This document shows, piece after piece, positions 1 through 7,358 of a stretch of DNA of 32,812 bases. Numbering within the stretch: the first letter of the stretch is position 1; every line of letters starts with the position of its first letter. The stretch lies in the NCBI GenBank assembly GCA_030835875.1, contig JAURQY010000130.1, positions 1 to 32,812 on the forward strand. Reading direction: 5' to 3'. The notes beneath the pieces were generated by a model. It made no database searches and had not been told where the DNA came from. It was given only the letters and a program-made list of their open reading frames with translations. A program made the translations under genes and the position numbers. The stretch comes from Nitriliruptorales bacterium. GTDB lineage: Bacteria > Actinomycetota > Nitriliruptoria > Nitriliruptorales > Nitriliruptoraceae.

Positions 1-111
1 GCCGCGTGGGTGGCTGCGCGCGAGGCCGGGGCCGCCGGTCCGCTGGCGACAGGGACCCGCATGCTGAACATCGTCGCGACGCTCGACGGGCTCGTCGGTG
101 CCGACCGCGCG
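1..111. repeat. Left arm of 111-bp inverted repeat at window edge
   Basis: Bases 1-111 are the reverse complement of 214-324 (position i pairs with 325-i). By eye there are only two mismatches, 27/298 and 92/233. The arms are separated by a 102-base spacer. They are protein-coding, not transposon-like: both carry the part of an alpha/beta hydrolase that reads MLNIVATLDG, once per strand. The arm starts at the first base of the window, so it may extend further. A fold-back at a contig end is the simplest reading. Confidence 0.9.
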
Positions 112-213
112 ACGCTCGACGACGCCGAGCGGCGGGTGCTCCCGGGCACGCACGCAGGAGTCCTCGGGACCGAGGCCGTCCGCGAGGTGGTCTGGCGGTT
201 CCTCGCCGGGCGC
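1..213 (+). pseudogene. Displaced C-terminal piece of the alpha/beta hydrolase, on the opposite strand
   Basis: Frame 1 of the plus strand reads through MLNIVATLDGLVGADRA and on to GTHAGVLGTEAVREVVWRFL. This is a convincing alpha/beta-hydrolase C-terminus, with an acidic residue after strand 7 (ATLDG) and a Gly-x-His before the last helix (PGTHAG). The minus-strand gene at 214-1647 stops making sense just where this piece continues it: the minus strand reads MLNIVATLDGPVGADRA and then a low-complexity run. The natural gene is therefore the minus strand down to 214 followed by bases 112-213 read on plus. It has no start or stop of its own and merges into a meaningless open frame after about 213. 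The cause is either a real inversion-duplication or, more likely, a chimeric fold-back. Confidence 0.75.
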
Positions 214-1647
214 CGCGCGGTCGGCACCGACGGGCCCGTCGAGCGTCGCGACGATGTTCAGCATGCGGGTCCCTGTCGCCAGCGGACCGGCGGCCCCCGC
301 CTCGCGCGCAGCCACCCACGCGGCGGCGAGATCCTCGAGCGCGTCCGATGTCGTCGCGATGTCGTGCAGCGACGGCGCGTCCGGCTCGAGCGAGCGTGCG
401 ACGGCACCGGATGTGCCGGGCAGCGAACCGGCAGCCTCCCACGCGCCACGCGCGATCGTGCCGACCCCGTGCGCATCGACCAGGGCGACACCGGCGCGCG
501 CGAGGTCGGAGCCGTCGAGCGGGGACGCGACGGTCACCACATGCCCGATGGGCGGCAGGCCGACGTCGTAGGGATCGTGGAGATGGAGGAGGTAGTAGGA
601 GGCGACGACGCCGCCGAGCGAGTGGCCGAGCAGGTCGACCGGACGGCCCGGCTGCTCGCGTGCGAGCGCGCGCAGCTGCTGCTCGAGCCGGTGCGCCGCG
701 GAGGCGACGCCCTGCCACGTGTCCGCGACGTCGTAGGGCTCGCCGTGCGCGACGTACGAGAACCGGGTGGCGTCGCCGTCCCCGAGCCCGAGATGCTCCG
801 GCTCGATCAGCTCGACACCGCTCGTGCTCGACAGGCCGGCGATGAGCACCAGGTGGTTCGTGTTGGGCGGGACCGCATACCCGGGAGCGGTGGCGTCAGG
901 ACTCGGCGTGGTGAGCACACCACCGAGCCGGCCGCCGGACCACGGGGCGTACGGGGTCACCGCGTGTCCTGCGCCAGCCCAGCCGCCCTCGCCGACGAGC
1001 GACGGGCGCGGTCGTCCGATCCCGGGCAGCCGCATCGGGTCGAGGTAGGCGTCGCCGCGACGGGCGCCGAGATGGAGCCCCGCGTCGTGCACCGGATCGC
1101 CATGGTCGCCGTCCGCGACGTGACCGATCACGTCACCGCGGTCGACCTCGTCACCGGACCGGACACGCAGCGCGGCGAGCGGGCCGTAGCTCGTCCGCAC
1201 GCCGTCCTCATGCGCGATGGTGACCCACGTCACGCCCGCGACGTCACCCGCGTGTCGCACCTCGCCACGCTCCGCCGCGCGCACGGGCGTCCCCGGGTCC
1301 GCCGTGAGGTCGACGCCACGATGTCCCGCCGCGTAGGGATCGTCCGGCGCGTCGAACGGGCGCACGACACGACCGTCGACGGGGAGGCGGTAGCTCGATG
1401 GTCGCAGCTCGTCGGCGAGCTCGCGCAGCGTCGCAGCGACCCGGACGGCGGTCCGGACCGCGCTCACGGTCGCTCCGGGGACGGTGGGCGCGGCCACGCT
1501 CGGGACGGCGGCGGACGGGATGGACCCGGAGGCGGCGAGCAGGCCCCGAGCGGTGAGGACGATGACCACGGCGACGAGCAGTGGGGCGCGCAGGGGGGTG
1601 AGCAGCGCCGCTCGCGCACGTCGGTGCGGTCGGTGTCCGTGGGGCAT
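1..1647 (-). CDS. M23 (LytM-like) peptidase fused to an alpha/beta hydrolase, 3' end disrupted
   Basis: The start is an ATG at 1647 with GGAGG five bases upstream. Residues 1-45 hold an arginine-rich head and a hydrophobic stretch, that is, a signal peptide or anchor. Residues about 85-210 are an M23 domain: HRGVD (His109, Asp113), a VRAAERGEV beta-hairpin, and GLHLGAR with YLDPM. The first His of the usual HxH motif is Gly, so zinc hydrolysis is doubtful and a regulatory or binding role is possible. After a linker comes an alpha/beta hydrolase: HLVLIAGL (oxyanion region), GHSLGG with the nucleophile at about Ser343, and VTVASPLDGSD. The protein probably acts outside the membrane on peptidoglycan and an ester or lipid. 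The reading frame stays open to the window edge, but real homology ends near 214, at the inverted repeat. TAACGT at 1709-1704 is a weak -10 candidate. Confidence 0.75.
   Translation of the reverse strand, partial: MPHGHRPHRRARAALLTPLRAPLLVAVVIVLTARGLLAASGSIPSAAVPSVAAPTVPGATVSAVRTAVRVAATLRELADELRPSSYRLPVDGRVVRPFDAPDDPYAAGHRGVDLTADPGTPVRAAERGEVRHAGDVAGVTWVTIAHEDGVRTSYGPLAALRVRSGDEVDRGDVIGHVADGDHGDPVHDAGLHLGARRGDAYLDPMRLPGIGRPRPSLVGEGGWAGAGHAVTPYAPWSGGRLGGVLTTPSPDATAPGYAVPPNTNHLVLIAGLSSTSGVELIEPEHLGLGDGDATRFSYVAHGEPYDVADTWQGVASAAHRLEQQLRALAREQPGRPVDLLGHSLGGVVASYYLLHLHDPYDVGLPPIGHVVTVASPLDGSDLARAGVALVDAHGVGTIARGAWEAAGSLPGTSGAVARSLEPDAPSLHDIATTSDALEDLAAAWVAAREAGAAGPLATGTRMLNIVATLDGPVGADRAAPGEEPPDHLADGLGPEDSCVRAREHPPLGVVERRAVGTDEPVERRDDVQHAGPCRQRTGGPGLARSHPRG
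214..324. repeat. Right arm of the 111-bp inverted repeat
   Basis: This is the reverse complement of bases 1-111, with 109 of 111 positions matching by eye. It lies inside the genuine minus-strand hydrolase frame and codes for the segment around TRMLNIVATLDG. The sharp junction is at 213/214; beyond it the minus strand no longer encodes a plausible hydrolase. There are no flanking direct repeats and no transposase. Confidence 0.9.
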
Positions 1648-1783
1648 GGCGTCCTCCACGCCCCGTCCATGATCCGGCGCCGCATGCGCCGACGTCGTGC
1701 CCGACGTTACGGGTGGCGCTCGACGAGCGTCGCTCGGGACTCCGCCCTGTGGATGACGCGCGATGCCCGGTCGGGACGACGCG

Positions 1784-2779
1784 TCACGCGCGGGCGATGC
1801 GGGCGCGCGGATGTGCGAGCGCGTGGACCTCGCGCAGCCGTCCGCGGGAGAGGTGGGTGTAGCGCTGTGTCGTCGCGAGCGAGGCGTGTCCGAGCAGCTC
1901 CTGCACCACACGCAGATCGGCACCGCCCTCGAGCAGGTGGGTCGCGAACGAGTGGCGGAGCGTGTGAGGGGTGACGTGGCCGACGTCGGCGGCGAGCGCG
2001 AGCCTCCCGACAATGGTCCGTGCGTCGCGGGTGCCGAGCGGACCGCCGCGGTCACCGCGCAGCACCACCGCGTCGGACGGCCCCGCACCCACGCGCGCCG
2101 CGAGCAGCTCGGGTCGCGCGACGTCGAGGTACGCGCTGAGCGCTCGCACGGCGGCTCCGCCGACCGGGACGATGCGGTCCTTCCCACCCTTCCCCTCGAG
2201 CCGGACCTGACGCTGCGGGAGGTCGAGCCGGTCGAGCGTCAGCGTGCAGGCCTCCTCGACACGCGCACCCGAGGCGTACAGCAGCTCGATGAGCGCACGG
2301 TCCCGCAGTCCCGTCGCGGTCGTGTCGTCCGCCGCCGCGATCAGCGCCTCGACCTGCTCGACGCGCAGCACCCTCGGGAGGTGACGACCCTGCTTCGGCG
2401 TCCCGAGCAGCGCGGCGGGATCGGCGTCGACGAGCCCGCGCCGCTCGAGCAGCGCGAACCATGTGCGCAGCGTGGAGGTCCGACGCGCGATCGTGGCGCG
2501 CGCCGCACCGGCGTCGGCGAGGTCGGCGAGGTAGCCACGCAGCGCGTCACGGTCGACGTCACGCGGATCGTGGAACCCGACGGAGCTCAGCGCGCGGGCG
2601 ACGTGCAGCGCATCACGGCGGTACGCGTCGACCGTGCGCGGCCGGCGGCCCCGCTCCGCGCCGGTGGTCCGCACGAGCTCGTCGACCGCGCGCATCCAGG
2701 CGGCAGCGGGCTCGACGGCATCGTCGTGCGACGCGCCGTCGGACGCGCGCACGGACGCCGACGCGGGAGCCGCACTCAT
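1784..2779 (-). CDS. xerC: Tyrosine recombinase XerC
   Basis: This is a 331-residue tyrosine recombinase of the XerC/XerD family, which resolves chromosome dimers at dif during division. The N-terminal SAM-like core-binding domain covers about residues 30-120 and the catalytic domain about 140-325. The full catalytic set is visible: Arg173 (ASGARVEE), a Lys in GKGGKDR near 197-200, His272 and Arg275 (HTLRHSFATH), His298 (LLGHAS) and Tyr307 (QRYTHL). The ATG at 2779 lies 31 bases after the dprA stop and gives the normal family length. An upstream in-frame start would add a basic, non-conserved head. Its position next to dprA matches the usual actinobacterial order. XerC against XerD is called from context. 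Confidence 0.9.
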   Translation of the reverse strand: MSAAPASASVRASDGASHDDAVEPAAAWMRAVDELVRTTGAERGRRPRTVDAYRRDALHVARALSSVGFHDPRDVDRDALRGYLADLADAGAARATIARRTSTLRTWFALLERRGLVDADPAALLGTPKQGRHLPRVLRVEQVEALIAAADDTTATGLRDRALIELLYASGARVEEACTLTLDRLDLPQRQVRLEGKGGKDRIVPVGGAAVRALSAYLDVARPELLAARVGAGPSDAVVLRGDRGGPLGTRDARTIVGRLALAADVGHVTPHTLRHSFATHLLEGGADLRVVQELLGHASLATTQRYTHLSRGRLREVHALAHPRARIARA

Positions 2780-2810
2780 CACGGGAGCATCGCCGGCCCC
2801 CCGCTCCGGG

Positions 2811-4028
2811 TCAACGGACCGACGGACGGGTCGGACGGAGACGCACACCACCCGGGACATCGTCGAGCGCCCCTGCGAGGCGTGCGCGTGTGAGCGCGGC
2901 GAGCAGCGCACCGGCAGGACCATCGTGCACGAGTGCGAGGTCCTCGAGCGCCATGCCGCGCGGGCCCGCCCGCTCGAGCGCCTCCCGGACGGGCGCAGGG
3001 AGCATGCCGAGGTCGGCCGGCACCGTCATGACCCCTCCCGCGGCCGGGAGCCCCCCGCCGGCCGTGAGGGACACCGGGAGGTCCGGGAGCAGCGCGAGGA
3101 CGTCGCGCGGACCCGTGCACGCGCGCGCTCCCTCGCTCAGCAGCTTGAGCGGCGCGGCCGAGCCGGGCGCGAGCAGGTCGCCGGGCACCGCGAGCACGTC
3201 GCGGCCGCGGTCGGCCGCGGCCGACGCGGTGAGCAGCGCCCCGGAGCGGCTGCCGCCCTCGACGACGACGGTGACGCGCGCGAGACCGTCGACGATGCGG
3301 TTGCGCGCCCGGATGACGCCGGGATGGGCGCCGACCTCGGGGAGGAGCTCGCTCACGAGCGTCCCTCCGTCCTCGAGCACCCGGTCGAAGAGCCCGCCCT
3401 GTCACGCGTGCGGGACCGGGTAGCGGACGGCGTGGCCGCAGCCGAGCACGACGGTCGTCCCACCCGGCAGGCCGAGGGCCGCATCGTGCGCGGCGGCATC
3501 GATCCCGATCGCTCCCCCGGAGACGACGCGCCCACCAGCGCGCGCGACCGCCGTCGCAAGGAGCTCGGCGACCGCGGTGCCGTACGCGGTCGCGTTGCGT
3601 GCGCCGACGAGCACGACGCCGGGGCCCGCGTCGCCCGGCGGTGTGCCGCGCCATGCGAGCAGGGGCGGCGCGTCGACGTCCGGCCAGCCCTCCGCGAGGT
3701 CGTCGGGGTAGGCGAGGTCGCCGACGAGTGCGACACGCACGCCGAGGGCGGTCCACTGCCGCAGCACGTGCAGCGCCACGTCGAGGACGGGTGCGCCGGG
3801 TCGTCCGTCGGACCGCGCGAGCGCGGCGAGCCGCTCGGACGGTCGCGCGACGGTCGGCTCCTCCCCGCCGGACGCATCCGCGGCCTCCATGCGGAGCCGA
3901 CGGCGCAGCGCGTCCGACCGCCGACGCGGCCCGCAGGTCCAGGCGAGGACCGCGGCGACCGCGGCCGGATCCGTCCCGTCCGCGCACACCGTCCGTGCCG
4001 CGCGCTCCACCTCGGCGAGCACCGTCAT
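2811..4028 (-). pseudogene. dprA: DNA-processing protein DprA with an in-frame TGA
   Basis: DprA (Smf) binds single-stranded DNA and loads RecA during uptake of transforming DNA. The start ATG at 4028 overlaps the comM stop as ATGA. The Rossmann-like core is clear: VLVGARNATAYG, VVSGGAIGIDAAAH and VVLGCGHAVRYP upstream, then GTLVSELLPEV, RARNRIVDGL, VVEGGSRSGALLTA and RDVLAVPGD. A C-terminal winged helix follows (about residues 330-400). The two halves share one frame but are split by a TGA at 3404-3402 (codon 209), between YPVPHA and QGGLFDRV. No frameshift is involved; one substitution (for example from CGA or TGG) restores a 405-residue DprA. A re-start at a GTG (3380) could make the C-terminal part alone. 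The N-terminal helical region is divergent. It is either a recent nonsense mutation or a sequence error. Confidence 0.85.
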
Positions 4029-5554
4029 GACGGCAGCCCGACGAGCCGCAGCCCGAGGGCCTCGGCGACATGGTCCTCGTCGACGGTCGCAGCACCCGCG
4101 AGGTCGGCGATCGTGCGCGCGACCCGCAGGCAGCGGTCGTGCGAGCGAGCGGACGCGCCGAGCGCCTCCAGCCCGTCGGCGAGGAGCCGGCGCGCCCGGA
4201 CGCTCGAGGACGCGTGCACGGTCGACCACGCGGCGTCGCGGTTCAGCACCCCGTCCTGCCGGGCGCGGGCGAGGTCCTGCGCCGCTCGGACCCGCTGCGC
4301 GACGGTCGCGCTCGGCTCGCCGTCCGGCGGACCGATGAGCCGGTCGCGCGGGACGGGTCGCATCGCGACGTGCACGTCGACGCGGTCGAGGAGCGGTCCG
4401 GACAGGCGGCTCCGGTAGCGCGCGAGCTGGTCGGGCCGGCACGTGCACGCGCGCCGCGGATGCCCGAGCATCCCGCACGGGCACGGGTTCGTCGTCGCGA
4501 CGAGCTGGACGCGCGCCGGCAGCGTGACGCGCACCCGTGCGCGGTCGATGACGACGCGCCCCTCCTCGAGCGGCTGACGGAGCGCGTCGAGCACGGCGCG
4601 CGGCGTCTCGAGCAGCTCATCGAGCACGAGCACACCGTGGTGCGCGAGGCTGAGCTCGCCCGGTCGCCCGAGCCCCGTCCCGCCGCCGACGAGCGCGGCC
4701 GCGGTGAAGCCGGCCTGCGGCGCACGGACCGGCGGGCGCGGGGACGGCACGTCGCACGGACCACCGGCGATCCCGTGCACGGTCGCGACCTCGAGCTGCG
4801 CGGCATGGTCGAGGTCGGGCAGCACCGTGACGAGCCTGCGGGCGAGCATCGACTTGCCGCAGCCCGGCGGTCCGACGAGCAGCAGGTGATGCCCACCCGC
4901 GGCGGCGACCTCGACCGCCCGTCGGGCGAGGGGCTGACCGCGCACGTCGAGCAGGTCGACGCCGGCCTCCTCCCCCGAGCATGCCGATGGCCCCGTGGGG
5001 CACGCCGGGGGCGGGACCGGACGGGGTGCCGCGCGCCCCTCGACGAGCGCGGCCGCCTCGGCGAGGTCGCGCGCCGGCATCGCGGTGATCCCCGCGACCG
5101 AGGCCGTCACGCCCGAGCCCTCCTCCGGGATGAGGAGCCGGTCCGACCCGAGCCGCTGCGCGCCGATGGCGACGGCGAGCACTCCGGGCACACCGCGCAG
5201 CGTCCCGTCGAGACCGACCTCCCCGTGGACCCGCAGGTCGGCCAGCCCGCGCGCATCGAGCTGGTCGCTCGCCGCGAGGATCCCGAGGGCGAGGGGCAGG
5301 TCGAAGCCCGTCCCGACCTTCGGGAGGTCGGCCGGCGCGAGGTTGACGACGATGCGCAGCGGCGGCCACCGGAACCCGGATCGCTGCAGCGCCGCACGGA
5401 CCCGCTCCCCCGCCTCGCGGACAGCGGTGTCCGGGAGTCCGACGAGCCGGAGCCCCGGCAGGCCGCCCGACACGGCGCACTCGACGCGGACGGGCCGCGC
5501 CTCGACACCCGCGAGCGCGAGGGTGTGCACGACGGTGAGCCGCGACCCGCTCAC
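4025..5554 (-). CDS. comM: ComM/YifB family Mg-chelatase-like AAA+ ATPase
   Basis: The protein has 509 residues, the usual length for ComM (YifB), an AAA+ helicase that promotes branch migration when transformed DNA recombines. An N-terminal ChlI/Lon-like domain spans about residues 1-190 (GLPGLRLVGLPD, VNLAPADLPK, FDLPLALGIL). The ATPase follows, with Walker A GPPGCGKS near residue 225, Walker B VLVLDELLE and NPCPCGMLGH with a CTC cysteine pair. The C-terminal Mg-chelatase helical domain is also present. The start is a GTG at 5554 in a GTGA overlap with the yraN stop; longer in-frame extensions run back into yraN and look like noise. It is translationally coupled to dprA downstream, so comM-dprA forms a DNA-uptake/recombination pair. 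Confidence 0.93.
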   Translation of the reverse strand: MSGSRLTVVHTLALAGVEARPVRVECAVSGGLPGLRLVGLPDTAVREAGERVRAALQRSGFRWPPLRIVVNLAPADLPKVGTGFDLPLALGILAASDQLDARGLADLRVHGEVGLDGTLRGVPGVLAVAIGAQRLGSDRLLIPEEGSGVTASVAGITAMPARDLAEAAALVEGRAAPRPVPPPACPTGPSACSGEEAGVDLLDVRGQPLARRAVEVAAAGGHHLLLVGPPGCGKSMLARRLVTVLPDLDHAAQLEVATVHGIAGGPCDVPSPRPPVRAPQAGFTAAALVGGGTGLGRPGELSLAHHGVLVLDELLETPRAVLDALRQPLEEGRVVIDRARVRVTLPARVQLVATTNPCPCGMLGHPRRACTCRPDQLARYRSRLSGPLLDRVDVHVAMRPVPRDRLIGPPDGEPSATVAQRVRAAQDLARARQDGVLNRDAAWSTVHASSSVRARRLLADGLEALGASARSHDRCLRVARTIADLAGAATVDEDHVAEALGLRLVGLPS

Positions 5555-5997
5555 CACGCAGCCACCAGATGCCGGCAGCGCGCGGGACGACCGTCGCGGT
5601 CGGCCGCCACGTCGACCGTCACGAGATCGAACCGGACCGTGCGGGCACGCAGCGTCCCGTCCGCGAGGAGCACCGCGGTCATGCGTCGGATGCGCGCGCG
5701 CTGCCGGGCACCGAGCGTCTCGACGGCATCGCCACCGGTCGAGCGAACGCCCGCAGCGCGCGTGCGCGCCTTCACCTCGCAGACGACGAGGAACCCACGG
5801 GATCGGTCCTCGGCGACGACGTCGAGCTCGCCGCGCAGGTCCTCGACGGCGATGCGCACGTTCGTCGCGACGGTGACGAGCCCGTGCGTCCGTGCGAGAT
5901 GGTCGGCGGCGGCCCGCTCCCCTGCACGTGCGAGCGCGATGCGACCACGCACCTCGGTGAACGGTGCGGTCCACGAGCAGGGGTCGGAGGCGTCCAT
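5551..5997 (-). CDS. yraN: YraN family (UPF0102) nuclease-like protein
   Basis: This small protein with a Holliday-junction-resolvase-like fold belongs to the UPF0102 family; its cellular role is not firmly known. The signature is present: GERAAADHL, a following Asn-Val-Arg, RGELDVVAED with the acidic pair, and VVCEVKART with Glu-x-Lys, which together resemble a restriction-endonuclease-type active site. The ATG at 5997 gives about 148 residues. A GTG at 6033 would add 12 residues (MARRRPVGERLG) and cannot be excluded, since neither start has a strong ribosome-binding site. The stop overlaps the comM start (GTGA). The comM-dprA neighbourhood is the usual one. Confidence 0.85.
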   Translation of the reverse strand: MDASDPCSWTAPFTEVRGRIALARAGERAAADHLARTHGLVTVATNVRIAVEDLRGELDVVAEDRSRGFLVVCEVKARTRAAGVRSTGGDAVETLGARQRARIRRMTAVLLADGTLRARTVRFDLVTVDVAADRDGRPARCRHLVAAW

Positions 5998-6089
5998 GCC
6001 GAGACGCTCGCCGACCGGACGGCGGCGCGCCACTCGGATCCGCAGCCTGTGGATGACGGGCCGGGGCGGACCTCAGGGGCGGTGACCCC

Positions 6090-6206
6090 TCAGAGCAGCC
6101 CGGACGCCCACGCCACGGCGACGCCGATCACGACGAGCGCAGCGACGAGCAGCATGATGTCGTTCCACTTGCTGTCGCGGTAGCGGCGCGTCGCGTTGAA
6201 GCCCAC
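6090..6206 (-). CDS. Small 38-residue single-pass membrane protein
   Basis: A GTG at 6206, seven bases after the DUF2469 stop, opens a 38-codon frame ending at a TGA at 6090. The product has a short polar head (FNATRRYRDSKWNDI) and one hydrophobic helix (MLLVAALVVIGVAVAWASGL) ending at the C-terminus. AAGAAGGG about 13 bases upstream, inside the end of DUF2469, could serve as the ribosome-binding site. It would be co-transcribed with DUF2469. I do not recognise a family. The clean polar-head-plus-helix pattern and the tight operon placement argue for a real gene, but it could be chance in GC-rich DNA. Confidence 0.5.
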   Translation of the reverse strand: MGFNATRRYRDSKWNDIMLLVAALVVIGVAVAWASGLL

Positions 6207-6213
6207 GGGCGGC

Positions 6214-6531
6214 TCAGCCCTTCTTCAGGAACTCGTCGAGCGCCGCGTCGTCGTGGACGAGCTCCTCGATGTTGACGTCCCGGAAGGTGAGGACCCGGAC
6301 CTCCTTGAGGAACCGCGCCGGCCGGTACATGTCCCACACCCAGGCGTCGGACATCACCACCTCGAAGTAGAGGTCCTTGCCCTCATGCGGGACGAGCTCG
6401 ACCTGGTTGCACAGGTAGAACCGGCGCTCGGTCTCGACGACGTAGCGGAACGTCTGCACGACGTCCCGGTACTCGCGGTACAGCGCGAGCTCCAGGTCCG
6501 TCTCATAGGCGTCGAGCTCCTCGGGGTTCAT
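6214..6531 (-). CDS. DUF2469 family protein
   Basis: This 105-residue protein belongs to a family found across actinobacteria in exactly this place, between rnhB/lepB and yraN. The conserved pattern is clear: MNPEELDAYETDLELALYRE, a VETERRFYLCN stretch and SDAWVWDMYRP. The biochemical function is unknown. The acidic N-terminus and lack of a signal peptide suggest a cytoplasmic protein. The start is certain: ATG at 6531 with AGGAGG five bases upstream. TACCCT at 6573-6568 fits a -10 box with a leader of about 30 bases, so this gene probably heads the unit that runs on through the small membrane protein and the yraN-comM-dprA-xerC genes. Confidence 0.93.
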   Translation of the reverse strand: MNPEELDAYETDLELALYREYRDVVQTFRYVVETERRFYLCNQVELVPHEGKDLYFEVVMSDAWVWDMYRPARFLKEVRVLTFRDVNIEELVHDDAALDEFLKKG

Positions 6532-6671
6532 CGGTCCTCCTGCGCCGGATGCCGACCCGACGCGTCGAGGGTAGCGGCGGGACCCTCGCGGCCGGGCGTG
6601 ACCTCGCGGGCTGGGGACACGTGCCGACCGCGTTAGCGTCGAGGTCCGGACCCACCGCGCGGAGGACCTCG
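6532..6671. promoter_or_regulatory. Divergent intergenic region of DUF2469 and rnhB with two -10 candidates
   Basis: These 140 bases lie between the starts of DUF2469 (minus) and rnhB (plus). On the minus strand, TACCCT at 6573-6568 is a -10-like hexamer about 36 bases before the DUF2469 ATG. On the plus strand, TAGCGT at 6634-6639 lies 32 bases before the rnhB ATG. I see no convincing -35 for either. The region exists because rnhB is inverted relative to its neighbours. Confidence 0.4.
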
Positions 6672-7358
6672 ATGACCACCGCACGCTCGCGCGCCACGGA
6701 TGCGCCGGTGAGCGTCCACGAACGTCGCGCGTGGGCGGCGGGCCGGGCCGTGATCGGTGTCGACGAGGTCGGCCGCGGCGCATGGGCCGGACCGGTGACC
6801 GTCGCTGCGGTCGTGCTCGACCCCGCAGCGGTCCCTGAGGGGGTGCGCGACTCGAAGCGGCTGAGCGCCGCGCGTCGGGAGGTGGTCGCAGCCCGGGTGC
6901 GCAGCACGTCCGAGGTCGGCATCGGGGTCGCCGAACATGACGAGGTCGACGCGGTCGGACTCGCCGCCGCGCTCACGGAGGCGGTGCGGCGGGCCGTCGA
7001 CGCGGTGCTCGCCGGACCGGGCGCTCCGCTGGACCCGCTCGTGCTCATCGACGGCCCCCACGACCTCCTACGTCGCGACGGGCTCGAGGTCGTCACGCTC
7101 GTGCGCGGCGATGACGCGTCCCGCTCCATCGCCGCCGCGTCGGTCGTCGCGAAGGTCGACCGCGACGGACGGATGGAGCGCGAGGATCCGTCGCACCCGG
7201 CCTACGGCTTCGCCCGCAACCGTGGCTACGCGTCACCCGAGCATGTCGCAGCGCTCGAGCGGTTCGGTCCGTGCTCCCTCCATCGACGCAGCTGGGCGCC
7301 GATCGCACGGCTCCTTCAGCCGACGCTCGACGTCGACGGGAGCGGCGTCGGCCGCTGA
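6672..7358 (+). CDS. rnhB: Ribonuclease HII
   Basis: RNase HII removes ribonucleotides and RNA from RNA:DNA hybrids. The 228-residue protein shows the family signature GVDEVGRGAWAGPV (catalytic Asp and Glu), DSKRLS, an Asp in VLIDGPHD, AAASVVAKVDRD and the C-terminal YASPEHVAALERFGPCSLHR. The ATG at 6672 has GGAGG seven bases upstream; longer starts back to 6549 read poorly. It lies on the plus strand, whereas all its neighbours are on minus. Its 3' end runs 43 bases into the end of lepB on the other strand. In typical actinobacteria lepB, rnhB and DUF2469 are co-directional, so this gene has been flipped locally. Confidence 0.95.
   Translation: MTTARSRATDAPVSVHERRAWAAGRAVIGVDEVGRGAWAGPVTVAAVVLDPAAVPEGVRDSKRLSAARREVVAARVRSTSEVGIGVAEHDEVDAVGLAAALTEAVRRAVDAVLAGPGAPLDPLVLIDGPHDLLRRDGLEVVTLVRGDDASRSIAAASVVAKVDRDGRMEREDPSHPAYGFARNRGYASPEHVAALERFGPCSLHRRSWAPIARLLQPTLDVDGSGVGR

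Noticed and set aside
1..324. Terminal inverted repeats of a transposon
   Set aside because: The arms encode hydrolase sequence, the 102-base spacer has no transposase, and no target-site duplication is visible.
10..1974. Plus-strand open frame of about 654 codons spanning the window start
   Set aside because: Only the first about 70 codons look like protein (the folded-back hydrolase C-terminus). The rest is antisense to the M23/hydrolase gene and xerC.
2779..2923. Longer N-terminus for XerC
   Set aside because: The 48 extra residues run back into dprA, are Arg/Ser-rich and exceed the usual family length. The ATG at 2779 fits better.
3402..3404. Selenocysteine or programmed readthrough at the dprA TGA
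   Set aside because: DprA has no redox Cys at this place and no SECIS-like hairpin is evident downstream. A nonsense mutation or base error is simpler.
7316..7358. Rho-independent terminator between convergent rnhB and lepB
   Set aside because: The genes overlap and no stem followed by a U-run exists there. The same holds at 28700-28713 and 31362-31385, so no terminator is claimed.
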